NCBI GenBank assembly: GCA_028711965.1
Contig: JAQTRD010000028.1
Span: forward strand, 1 to 6,178
Direction of reading: 5' to 3'
Source: Candidatus Colwelliibacteriota bacterium
GTDB taxonomy: Bacteria > Patescibacteriota > Minisyncoccia > UBA6257 > Colwellbacteraceae
DNA length: 6,178 nt
The position numbers were made by a program, and so were the translations under genes. Positions 1-5,394 of the stretch are shown here, one piece after another. Under the pieces are notes generated by a model. It was not told where the DNA came from. It saw nothing but the letters and a program-made list of their open reading frames with translations, and did not search any database. Each line of letters opens with the position of its first letter. Position 1 is the stretch's first letter.

Positions 1-492
1 CGGATCGGCCGCCGCAAGTTCGCGCGCAACGGTTTCTGCAATCAATTTCGCGTTCTTCATTGTCAGCCAATAATGAGGATCTCCGTTAGTATCGCCTTCC
101 TGTCCTCCGGTAAGCAGAGCCGCATATTCCTTGATTTCGATATTCTCCCTCAAAGAAACGTCTTTTGCGCCGACACTTTCCGAGAGATCGCTTATCCAAT
201 CGTCTATAATTCCTATTCTGAACGATATTTTTGCCCCTTGCGATTCTTGCGCCTGTTTGGGAGTGATATCGAACGTATGGGGGGAAGCGCCCGCCGGTAA
301 AATGCGCCGAACTTCGACCTCATCTCCTCCAATCTGCCGGACTATATCATAAACCGGGAAAAAAGAAGCAAGAACTTTCACTTTACCTTGTTCTTGCGTT
401 GTCTCTCCGTTTCGAAATCCGAAGATGAGCAGTAACGAAACAGCCGTTATCCCCGCAATAACAGCAATGGATATTAAAATGTTCTTTTTCAT
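1..492 (-). CDS. znuA: Zinc/manganese ABC transporter substrate-binding protein, ZnuA/TroA family (partial, C-terminus off the left edge)
   Basis: The frame is open from an ATG at 492-490 to the left edge and gives 164 residues of a family that usually runs to about 300. These proteins capture Zn2+ or Mn2+ outside the membrane and hand it to a ZnuB/ZnuC-type permease. Residues 4-26 are a hydrophobic segment after two lysines, a signal or membrane anchor; no lipobox cysteine follows it, so attachment may be by an uncleaved helix. The family core starts at about residue 38 (VLASFFPVYDIV). The two metal-ligand histidines expected in this half are visible: His72 in PAGASPHTFD and His140 in GDPHYWL. 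The His-rich loop of many ZnuA proteins is absent between them, which makes the zinc-versus-manganese choice uncertain. The remaining ligands would lie outside the window. It follows nrdG on the same strand but has its own promoter. The family call is firm; the metal is inferred. Confidence 0.88.
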   Translation of the reverse strand, partial: MKKNILISIAVIAGITAVSLLLIFGFRNGETTQEQGKVKVLASFFPVYDIVRQIGGDEVEVRRILPAGASPHTFDITPKQAQESQGAKISFRIGIIDDWISDLSESVGAKDVSLRENIEIKEYAALLTGGQEGDTNGDPHYWLTMKNAKLIAETVARELAAADP

Positions 493-501
493 AACCGTCT
501 A

Positions 502-510
502 ATTATAACA
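502..510 (-). promoter_or_regulatory. Extended -10 promoter of the znuA-like gene, near-leaderless
   Basis: On the minus strand this reads TGTTATAAT, a perfect TGn-TATAAT extended -10. I see no convincing -35 at 16-18 bases upstream, which extended -10 promoters can tolerate. Only nine bases separate the box from the ATG, so transcription would be expected to start 0-3 bases before the start codon. No Shine-Dalgarno sequence fits in that space. Start-site placement is inference. Confidence 0.6.
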
Positions 511-570
511 CCTATCGCGTTTTTCACTTCGTCTCCATCATCTGACGGAGGTGAATCTCACATCTCAGAC

Positions 571-586
571 TCCGCCGACTGGCGGA
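571..586. repeat. GC-rich inverted repeat in the nrdG-znuA gap
   Basis: TCCGCC-GACT-GGCGGA is a perfect 6-bp stem with a 4-base loop, 23 bases downstream of the nrdG stop on that strand. No T-run follows on the minus strand, so it is not a standard intrinsic terminator. It could cap the nrdG 3' end or be one copy of a dispersed intergenic repeat. The surrounding stretch (about 534-590) also has shorter matching arms, CGGAG at 546-550 and CTCCG at 570-574, and looks non-coding. Confidence 0.5.
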
Positions 587-609
587 TCCCTCATTTCCCG
601 CGTATCCAA

Positions 610-1299
610 TCATCTCCAATCAACAATAAGATTCGGATATTTTTCTTTAATTCGAGAAGCCACGTCTGCAGCTGATATTTTCTCTTCGGGAGTTATATTA
701 CCGAGAGTTTTTTCAAGCCGGATGTTCTGAATGAAATATTTTTCTCCATCCCTTAAGTATCCGGCCATTGAAATGAAATCATCCATCTTATGTACTCCAG
801 GAAATACAGTGGTGCGAAACTCGTGATCAACTCCCGAAGAAGAAATAACCGATAAAGACTCTTTCGCCTTTTGGGCGGACATTTCAGGATTCTTGGATCT
901 TATGGCAAGCGCATAATTATCCCAAGTCGTCTTGATATCCATCGCCACATAATCAAGCGCTTTGGATTCAAAAAGCTTTTGGAGTGTCTCGGGAGAAGAT
1001 CCGTTCGTATCAAGCTTCACCGACAATCCGAGTTCCTTTATTTTTCTTATAAACAGCGGCAGATCGGGCTGCATAGTCGGCTCCCCTCCCGTAATGCAGA
1101 CTCCTTCAATCATTTTCAAGTTTTTTGAAATATGGTCGAAAAAATCGCTTTCCAATATCGCCCCGTCCTTCAAAAAAGGCAGAAGGTCCGGATTATGGCA
1201 AAAAGGACAGAAGAAATCACACCCCTGCGTGAATATCACCGTTGATATCTTCCCCGGGAAATCTATCAGGCTTAATTTTTGAATGCCGCCAATTATCAT
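610..1299 (-). CDS. nrdG: Anaerobic ribonucleoside-triphosphate reductase activating protein (radical SAM)
   Basis: This 229-residue protein uses S-adenosylmethionine and a [4Fe-4S] cluster to install the glycyl radical on NrdD in the cytoplasm. The cluster motif CxxxCxxC is at Cys27, Cys31 and Cys34 (QGCDFFCPFCHNP), with the aromatic residue before the last Cys typical of radical SAM enzymes. The SAM-binding GGEPT is at 71-75, followed by KLDTNG at 95-100 and MDIKTTW at 120-126. The N-terminus (GGIQKLSLIDFPGK) and the length fit the longer NrdG2-type activases found in anaerobes and archaea rather than the shorter E. coli form of about 155 residues. The start is the ATG just before this conserved N-terminus; no Shine-Dalgarno precedes it. 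nrdD, its substrate, lies 125 bases upstream on the same strand. The pair may be cotranscribed, although hairpins lie between them. The call is confident. Confidence 0.95.
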   Translation of the reverse strand: MIIGGIQKLSLIDFPGKISTVIFTQGCDFFCPFCHNPDLLPFLKDGAILESDFFDHISKNLKMIEGVCITGGEPTMQPDLPLFIRKIKELGLSVKLDTNGSSPETLQKLFESKALDYVAMDIKTTWDNYALAIRSKNPEMSAQKAKESLSVISSSGVDHEFRTTVFPGVHKMDDFISMAGYLRDGEKYFIQNIRLEKTLGNITPEEKISAADVASRIKEKYPNLIVDWR

Positions 1300-1316
1300 T
1301 AGAATGAACTTAAATC

Positions 1317-1322
1317 TGTATA
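1317..1322 (-). promoter_or_regulatory. Weak candidate -10 for nrdG
   Basis: The minus strand reads TATACA, 17 bases before the nrdG ATG. No clear -35 is visible. It directly abuts the 12-bp sequence shared with the nrdD upstream region. nrdG could instead be read through from nrdD. Confidence 0.25.
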
Positions 1323-1333
1323 AAACCAGACAG
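1322..1333 (-). repeat. Copy 1 of a 12-bp sequence shared by the nrdG and nrdD upstream regions
   Basis: The minus strand reads CTGTCTGGTTTT. An identical 12-mer in the same orientation lies at 3556-3567, upstream of nrdD. This copy ends 22 bases before the nrdG ATG and overlaps the edge of the inverted repeat at 1332-1365. It may be a regulatory site shared by the two genes; no known regulator is recognised. Confidence 0.4.
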
Positions 1334-1365
1334 CTCGTGAAACTTATCTATAGATTTCACGAGCT
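1332..1365. repeat. 11-bp perfect inverted repeat between nrdD and nrdG
   Basis: The arms AGCTCGTGAAA (1332-1342) and TTTCACGAGCT (1355-1365) match perfectly across a 12-base spacer. The spacer region itself holds a 10-bp palindrome, ATCTATAGAT (1346-1355), offset by two bases from the centre of the arms. In RNA from the nrdD/nrdG strand it would form a stable hairpin, followed only after several bases by TTTT. It is therefore either a poor attenuator or terminator after nrdD, or an operator for nrdG. Structure is seen; role is inferred. Confidence 0.6.
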
Positions 1366-1370
1366 ACATT

Positions 1371-1421
1371 AATTGGAAATTGGGATTTGTCTTCCCCCCG
1401 AAGGGGGAGAAATTGGAAATT
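1371..1421. repeat. 11-bp direct repeats flanking a hairpin downstream of nrdD
   Basis: AATTGGAAATT occurs at 1371-1381 and again at 1411-1421, 40 bases apart. Between the copies is the GC-rich hairpin at 1393-1408. This direct-repeat-hairpin-direct-repeat arrangement could be a small dispersed non-coding element or a local duplication. No transposase or terminal inverted repeats were seen. Confidence 0.4.
1393..1408 (-). terminator. UUCG-loop hairpin just after nrdD (terminator-like, no U-run)
   Basis: On the minus strand TCCCCC-TTCG-GGGGGA forms a 6-bp stem closed by a C(UUCG)G tetraloop, an exceptionally stable RNA fold, 16 bases downstream of the nrdD stop. No run of T follows, so classic intrinsic termination is doubtful. 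It could instead protect the nrdD 3' end from exonucleases and set different nrdD and nrdG message levels. Confidence 0.4.
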
Positions 1422-1424
1422 TCC

Positions 1425-3491
1425 TTATTGCTTGCCTTTTGGCACCATATACTCCTTTCTGTCGGCAAACTCTGTTTGCTTTCCCTTGTTCCATTGGCTG
1501 ACAGGACGGTAGTAACCGACTACTCTGGACCATATCTCGCAGTCTTTTCCGCATTCGGGACATTTAGGTATTTCTCCGAAAAGATAACCATGTTCCCTGC
1601 AAATGCTGAAAGTGGGGGTAATCGTTATGTATGGAAGCTTGTAATTTTCAGCCACCTTCTTCACGAAGTTGCGGCAAGTTTTCCAATCTTTAATTCTCTC
1701 TCCCAAGAACATATGGAGAACCGTCCCTCCCGTGTACTTGGCCTGGAGTTCATCCTGGTGGTCTAAGGCCATAAGAGGATCATCCGTATAGCTGACAGGC
1801 AAATGAGTTGAATTGGTATAGTAAGGAGCGTCTTTTTCTCCGGCCTGTATTATGCCCGGAAATTGGGCGGCATCCTCTCTGGCGAAACGGTATGTGGCCC
1901 CTTCAGCCGGAGTCGCTTCGAGATTGTATAAATTGCCGGTTTCCTGCTGGTATTCAGAAAGCTTTCCGCGCATAAAATCGAGAATCTCAAGAGTGAACTT
2001 TTTCGCTTCGGAGTCCGCTATGTCCCGACCCATAAAGTTAAGACAAGCTTCGTTCATTCCATTGATGCCAATCGTCGAAAAATGATTGTTAAGAGTGCCA
2101 AGATACCTCTTGGTAAAAGGAAGAAGGCCTCTCTCCATATTCTCGGAAACCACCTTTCTCTTTATTTCGAGGGATTGTTTGGCAATATCCATTAATCGTC
2201 CCACTCGGTCAAAAAATTCCTTTCTGCTCTTTGATAGATATCCTATTCTTGCAAGGTTTAAAGTAACGACGCCAAGAGAGCCCGTAAGTTCCGCCGAACC
2301 GAAGAGACCTCCGCCTCTCGCTCGAAGTTCCTTCAAATCAAGTTGTAACCGGCAGCACATACTTCTCACATCGGAAGGATTGAGGCTTGAATTGATGAAA
2401 TTCTGGAAATAAGGAATGCCGAATTTCGCAGCCATTTCGAAAAGAAGCTGCGCGTTTTCCGTATCCCATTTGAAGTCCTTCGTAATATTGTATGTCGGTA
2501 TAGGGAAAGAAAAAGCCCGCCCGTTCATATCCCCTTCGGTCATTACCTCTATATATGCCTTATTCAGCATATCCATTTCCTTCTGGCACTCGCCATAAGT
2601 GAAAGAAGAAGCTTCTCCTCCTATTACCGGATGCCTTTCTTTCATATCATCGGGAACCACCCAATCAAGAGTGATGTTTGTGAAAGGAGTTTGCGTTCCC
2701 CATCTGGAAGGAGTGTTTAGTCCGAAAACAAACGATTGGACGCATTGCTTAACTTCCCCGTAAGACAGGTTGTCTCTTTTAACAAAAGGAGCAAGGTAAG
2801 TATCAAAAGACGAGAAGGCTTGCGCTCCGGCCCACTCATTTTGCAGCGTTCCTAAGAAGTTAACCATCTGATTGACTGCCGTTCCTAAATGCTTTGGAGG
2901 CTTCGATTCAATCTTTCCCGGCACTCCGTTCAAGCCTTCTTCTAAAAGTTGGCGAAGGCTCCATCCCGCGCAATATCCCGCGAAGAAATCAAGATCGTGG
3001 ATATGGAAGTCTCCGGAACGGTGAGCGTCCCTTATTTCTTCCGAATAGACATTATGCAGCCAATAGTTCGCAACCACCTTGCCTGCGATACGTATTATCA
3101 TTCCTCCTAAGGAATAACCAAGGTTGGCGTTCTCATGGACGCGCCAGTCCGCCTGATCGACATATTCGTTAATCGCTCCCTCGACTTCGATTACCGCCCC
3201 CTTTATGGCTCTGGCCTGGGACCGCTTTTCTCTGTAAACAATATATGCTCTCGCCGTCTTGAAATAGCCGGAACTCATAAGGGAAAATTCGACTATATCC
3301 TGTATTTCTTCCACCGATATCTCGCTTTTCAGCTTTTCGGTCTTGCCGATATAGTGCGCCACTATTTCGGTTATTTTTCTCGCTTCCGAAGAGCCGAATT
3401 CGCCCGTTGCCTCGGCCGCCTTCATTATGGCCGCGTAGATATGGTCTTTATTAAACTCTGCCTTAGTGCCGTCTCTTTTTATTACTGTCAT
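1425..3491 (-). CDS. nrdD: Anaerobic (class III) ribonucleoside-triphosphate reductase
   Basis: This 688-residue glycyl-radical enzyme reduces ribonucleoside triphosphates to deoxynucleotides without oxygen. Residues 1-90 are an ATP-cone allosteric domain (MTVIKRDGTKAEF, then FKTARAYIVYREKR). The catalytic barrel follows, with Cys174 in FAGYCAGWSLRQLL and a Cys379-Cys380 pair in RSMCCRLQL as the active-site cysteine candidates. NLEATPAEGATYRF (523-536) and YTNSTHLPV (558-566) are conserved family blocks. A zinc site of four cysteines is visible at Cys631, Cys644, Cys647 and Cys651. The radical motif RVVGY is at 656-660, with Gly659 the radical carrier, followed by the usual RPVSQWNKGKQTEF tail. 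Full length and no break. The start is fixed by the ATP-cone N-terminus; no Shine-Dalgarno is seen. I cannot tell from sequence alone whether formate or a thioredoxin-like protein is the reductant. Confidence 0.97.
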   Translation of the reverse strand: MTVIKRDGTKAEFNKDHIYAAIMKAAEATGEFGSSEARKITEIVAHYIGKTEKLKSEISVEEIQDIVEFSLMSSGYFKTARAYIVYREKRSQARAIKGAVIEVEGAINEYVDQADWRVHENANLGYSLGGMIIRIAGKVVANYWLHNVYSEEIRDAHRSGDFHIHDLDFFAGYCAGWSLRQLLEEGLNGVPGKIESKPPKHLGTAVNQMVNFLGTLQNEWAGAQAFSSFDTYLAPFVKRDNLSYGEVKQCVQSFVFGLNTPSRWGTQTPFTNITLDWVVPDDMKERHPVIGGEASSFTYGECQKEMDMLNKAYIEVMTEGDMNGRAFSFPIPTYNITKDFKWDTENAQLLFEMAAKFGIPYFQNFINSSLNPSDVRSMCCRLQLDLKELRARGGGLFGSAELTGSLGVVTLNLARIGYLSKSRKEFFDRVGRLMDIAKQSLEIKRKVVSENMERGLLPFTKRYLGTLNNHFSTIGINGMNEACLNFMGRDIADSEAKKFTLEILDFMRGKLSEYQQETGNLYNLEATPAEGATYRFAREDAAQFPGIIQAGEKDAPYYTNSTHLPVSYTDDPLMALDHQDELQAKYTGGTVLHMFLGERIKDWKTCRNFVKKVAENYKLPYITITPTFSICREHGYLFGEIPKCPECGKDCEIWSRVVGYYRPVSQWNKGKQTEFADRKEYMVPKGKQ

Positions 3492-3500
3492 TGGGATTGA

Positions 3501-3518
3501 AGTGGTCTTTCTACCACT
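3501..3518. promoter_or_regulatory. Hairpin in the nrdD leader
   Basis: AGTGGT (3501-3506) and ACCACT (3513-3518) form a perfect 6-bp stem with a 6-base loop, ending nine bases before the nrdD ATG. It lies within or right at the start of the predicted leader, where it could affect translation or serve as an operator overlapping the transcription start. It does not match the NrdR box. Confidence 0.4.
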
Positions 3519-3547
3519 ATTCTAACTCTATAAAGGGACGCGAACAA
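3519..3547 (-). promoter_or_regulatory. Candidate nrdD promoter
   Basis: The minus strand carries TTGTTC (3547-3542), a 17-base spacer and TAGAAT (3524-3519). The spacing is ideal; the -35 matches only its TTG half well. The expected leader is about 20 bases and contains the hairpin at 3501-3518. No NrdR-box pair was found upstream. Confidence 0.4.
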
Positions 3548-3555
3548 AAGACAAA

Positions 3556-3567
3556 AAAACCAGACAG
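3556..3567 (-). repeat. Copy 2 of the 12-bp sequence shared with the nrdG upstream region
   Basis: CTGTCTGGTTTT on the minus strand is identical to 1322-1333 and has the same orientation relative to its gene. It lies just upstream of the candidate nrdD -35, whereas copy 1 abuts the nrdG -10, so the geometry differs between the two. Confidence 0.4.
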
Positions 3568-3595
3568 AAAGCGAATACTGGACATAATATGTAAA

Positions 3596-3622
3596 AATGG
3601 CCGAGGGTTATCCACAGCCATT
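3596..3622 (-). terminator. Weak intrinsic terminator candidate after the baeRF-like gene
   Basis: On the minus strand AATGGC, a 15-base loop and GCCATT form a 6-bp stem that runs directly into T residues (the T5 tract spans 3597-3593). It lies about 20 bases past the stop of the gene at 3642-4100 and ahead of the nrdD promoter. The stem is short and the loop long, so termination would be inefficient. The loop contains the DnaA-box match. Confidence 0.25.
3608..3616 (+). promoter_or_regulatory. Perfect DnaA-box 9-mer upstream of nrdD
   Basis: TTATCCACA matches the strict bacterial DnaA-box consensus, 116 bases before the nrdD start. Only this one was seen. The nearest resemblance (CGTGGATAG at 4142-4150) has two mismatches to the reverse consensus. 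A single box does not make an origin; a regulatory role for nrdD is possible but unproven. Confidence 0.3.
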
Positions 3623-3641
3623 ACAGAATACGAAAAAAATA

Positions 3642-4100
3642 TCAAGGCCTTTGTCCTTTAATAAGAGATAATATTTCTTTCGGATGCTTGTCGAGATAAT
3701 TTCCGTAAGAAATGACTTTCGCTTTCTTATCAAACGGCTTCGGTAAGGATCCAATAATTGCCGCTGCCGGATATCGGGGGACAAATACAAAGATATTGTC
3801 CGGATTATTCTTTTTTATCGTTTTTAGGATCTCTTTTTTGAATGTTTTTAAGAACTCTGCCTCTTCTTTTCTGTGAACGGGCTTCATTACGGACCCCATT
3901 CCGAGAGTTTGTCCTTTTACTCTTTTGGCAAATCGATTCTCCTTATCCGTATAGTGTATCTCGGGAGCTCTTAGATGCGATATTTCCAAGAGAGAGCCCT
4001 TATCCCCCAGAAAAACGCGGGCTTCTAGGCCTCCAGAAACAATGATTAGCGCTCTCTTCTCGTCAAACTGCGGAAGATCGCGAGGTATTTTTATATCCAT
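3642..4100 (-). CDS. Host-attachment / baeRF-like (eRF1-related) small protein
   Basis: A 152-residue soluble protein with no signal or membrane segment. The layout resembles the 'protein required for attachment to host cells' family, which belongs to the bacterial eRF1-like (baeRF) group. It has a first strand and turn ALIIVSGGLEARVFLGDKG (17-35), a charged middle with few predicted strands, then a helix FLKTFKKEILKTIKKNN (83-99) leading to the strand IFVFVPRYPAAAIIGSL (103-119) and a final helix. Length fits that family. No GGQ peptide-release motif is present (only KGQ at 62-64 and 148-150), so it should not be a peptide-release enzyme. Links of the wider group to ribosomes are family knowledge, and the role here is unknown. 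It is transcribed away from obg with 104 bases between them. The start is supported by a -10 box immediately upstream. The recognition is by pattern and is moderate. Confidence 0.6.
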   Translation of the reverse strand: MDIKIPRDLPQFDEKRALIIVSGGLEARVFLGDKGSLLEISHLRAPEIHYTDKENRFAKRVKGQTLGMGSVMKPVHRKEEAEFLKTFKKEILKTIKKNNPDNIFVFVPRYPAAAIIGSLPKPFDKKAKVISYGNYLDKHPKEILSLIKGQRP

Positions 4101-4106
4101 TAGATA

Positions 4107-4112
4107 ATTATA
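4107..4112 (-). promoter_or_regulatory. -10 box of the baeRF-like gene, leaderless geometry
   Basis: The minus strand reads TATAAT, six bases before the ATG at 4100. Transcription would start at or next to the A of the start codon. A loose -35, TTTAAA at 4134-4129, sits 16 bases upstream. No ribosome binding site can fit. Confidence 0.55.
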
Positions 4113-4191
4113 TCTTGAATCGTAAATCTTTAAACTTAAGCCGTGGATAGTCCCTGCTTGAGCGTTATGTTCTATGTTTCACGTTTCAGGA

Positions 4192-4197
4192 TATAAT
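4192..4197 (+). promoter_or_regulatory. -10 box of obg, leaderless geometry
   Basis: A perfect TATAAT lies seven bases before the obg ATG, which puts the expected transcription start at the start codon. No strong -35 and no TGn extension were found. The Shine-Dalgarno region is absent. Confidence 0.55.
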
Positions 4198-4204
4198 AGA
4201 GTCA

Positions 4205-5176
4205 ATGCTCATCGATGAAGTCAAAATAAGAATAAAAGCGGGAGACGGAGGAAAAGGCGCCATCGCCTTTAATAAAAATATGATGTCCTTAGGTCCGGCG
4301 GGAGGGAGCGGAGGCAAGGGAGGAAACATATGGTTCGAAGGCACGTCCGATATTGGAGCACTTAATCAGTTTCGTTTTAAAAAAGAAGTTATGGCTGAAA
4401 ACGGACAGGATGGAAGAGGTCAGTTTGTGGACGGAAAAGACGGGAGAGACACAGTACTTCTTGTTCCCGTTGGAACCGTTATTCGCGAAACAGAGACCGG
4501 GAAAGAAAAGGAAATCACCAAAATCGGCGAACGAGTTCTTGTAGCAAAAGGAGGAAGGGGCGGAAAAGGAAACTTTTTGTTTCGCTCTCCAAAAAGAACA
4601 AGCCCAAAAATAGCTCAACCGGGAAAACCGGGAGAAAGCCTAGACCTTGAATTGACTCTTAAGATGATATCCGACGTGGGACTCGTCGGATTGCCGAACG
4701 CCGGAAAAACAAGTCTTTTAAACGAACTCACACGAGCCGGAGGAAGAGTCGGCAATTACGCTTTCACGACTATTGAACCAAATCTTGGAGTTTATTACGG
4801 TTTAATTATTTCGGATATTCCCGGTCTTATTGAGGGAGCGTCAGCCGGAAAAGGGCTGGGAATGAAATTTTTGAGACATATAGAAAGAACGAATGTTATT
4901 TTTCATCTAATTTCGGCGGAATCGGAAAATCCCGTCTCTGACTACAAAACGATAAAAACAGAGCTCGAAAAATACAATAAGAAACTTATTAAGAAAAAGG
5001 AATTCGTTTTTCTCACGAAGTCGGATCTAGCCGCAAAAAATGAAGTCGAAAAAAAGATGGAAGACCTGAAAAAGAACGGCATTAAAGCAGTCGCCATTTC
5101 CATCCACGACATTGATGCAATTGGAGGAGTAAAGAAGATGCTAGATCAAATCATCAAAGATAAAACCGCCGCTTAA
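4205..5176 (+). CDS. obg: Obg/CgtA-type ribosome assembly GTPase, short form
   Basis: A 323-residue GTPase of the Obg family, which acts in large ribosomal subunit assembly and stress signalling. Residues 1-155 are the glycine-rich Obg fold (MLIDEVKIRIKAGDGGKGAI, later VAKGGRGGKGNF and QPGKPGE). The G domain begins near 156. G1 is GLPNAGKTS at 162-170, the switch-I threonines are in FTTIEPN at 187-193, G3 is DIPGLIEGA at 204-212, and G4 is TKSD at 271-274 in place of the usual NKxD. The G5 position reads SIH (299-301) rather than the usual SA-type motif. The protein ends right after the G domain, so the C-terminal OCT domain of many Obg proteins is missing. The ATG matches the family N-terminus exactly. 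It is divergent from the baeRF-like gene and convergent with the small gene at 5189-5365, with only 12 bases between. Confidence 0.95.
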   Translation: MLIDEVKIRIKAGDGGKGAIAFNKNMMSLGPAGGSGGKGGNIWFEGTSDIGALNQFRFKKEVMAENGQDGRGQFVDGKDGRDTVLLVPVGTVIRETETGKEKEITKIGERVLVAKGGRGGKGNFLFRSPKRTSPKIAQPGKPGESLDLELTLKMISDVGLVGLPNAGKTSLLNELTRAGGRVGNYAFTTIEPNLGVYYGLIISDIPGLIEGASAGKGLGMKFLRHIERTNVIFHLISAESENPVSDYKTIKTELEKYNKKLIKKKEFVFLTKSDLAAKNEVEKKMEDLKKNGIKAVAISIHDIDAIGGVKKMLDQIIKDKTAA

Positions 5177-5188
5177 CTCGATTCCTGA

Positions 5189-5365
5189 TTATTTGCAGTT
5201 TAGGCTAAAAAGATAGAGAACCACTCCCCACCCGATGCTCGCAAATACTACGCCGGCTATAAATCCGGAAAGAGATGAAGCGATTGTCCGCCCGAATTTC
5301 CACTTGTATTCATTATCTCGGTGCGAACACGCAAACTCCTTTTTAAGGTAATCCTTGTTTTTCAT
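5189..5365 (-). CDS. Small single-pass membrane protein, unknown function (58 residues)
   Basis: An open frame from ATG (5365-5363) to TAA encodes 58 residues. The first half is polar and basic (MKNKDYLKKEF, then HRDNEYKWKFGR), with Cys13 and His15. The second half is one hydrophobic helix at about 32-55 (LSGFIAGVVFASIGWGVVLYLF), with Cys57 near the end. By the positive-inside rule the N-terminus should be cytoplasmic. Start evidence is good: an extended -10 (TGATATAAT, 5389-5381) and AAGGA four bases before the ATG, the clearest Shine-Dalgarno in the window. The frame fills the obg-queH gap almost exactly, ends 12 bases from obg and starts 29 bases from the divergent queH. I recognise no family. 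It could be spurious, but promoter, ribosome site and a clean membrane helix together argue for a real gene. Confidence 0.65.
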   Translation of the reverse strand: MKNKDYLKKEFACSHRDNEYKWKFGRTIASSLSGFIAGVVFASIGWGVVLYLFSLNCK

Positions 5366-5380
5366 TTTTCCTTATTTCTG

Positions 5381-5389
5381 ATTATATCA
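5381..5389 (-). promoter_or_regulatory. Overlapping divergent -10 boxes for the small membrane gene and queH
   Basis: The minus strand reads TGATATAAT, a perfect extended -10, 15 bases before the small gene's ATG. The plus strand of the same bases contains TATATC (5383-5388), six bases before the queH ATG, again a leaderless geometry. The two boxes share four bases (5383-5386), so RNA polymerase could occupy only one direction at a time. The queH box is the weaker of the two. Confidence 0.5.
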
Positions 5390-5394
5390 TAACA

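Noticed and set aside
1380..1766. A 128-codon plus-strand frame opposite the end of nrdD
   Set aside because: It is antisense to the conserved nrdD C-terminus containing the zinc site and glycyl-radical motif; no promoter or ribosome site.
3582..3592. ACATAATATGT, an odd palindrome considered as an NrdR box upstream of nrdD
   Set aside because: It does not fit the 16-bp NrdR consensus and has no partner box at the usual spacing.
3645..3652. AAGGCCTT palindrome followed by a T-rich stretch at the end of the baeRF-like gene, considered as a terminator
   Set aside because: A palindrome without a spacer cannot form a useful hairpin beyond two base pairs, and it overlaps the coding end.
3608..3790. 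A 60-residue minus frame overlapping the end of the baeRF-like gene
   Set aside because: It lies inside the better supported frame, has no ribosome site and shows no recognisable domain.
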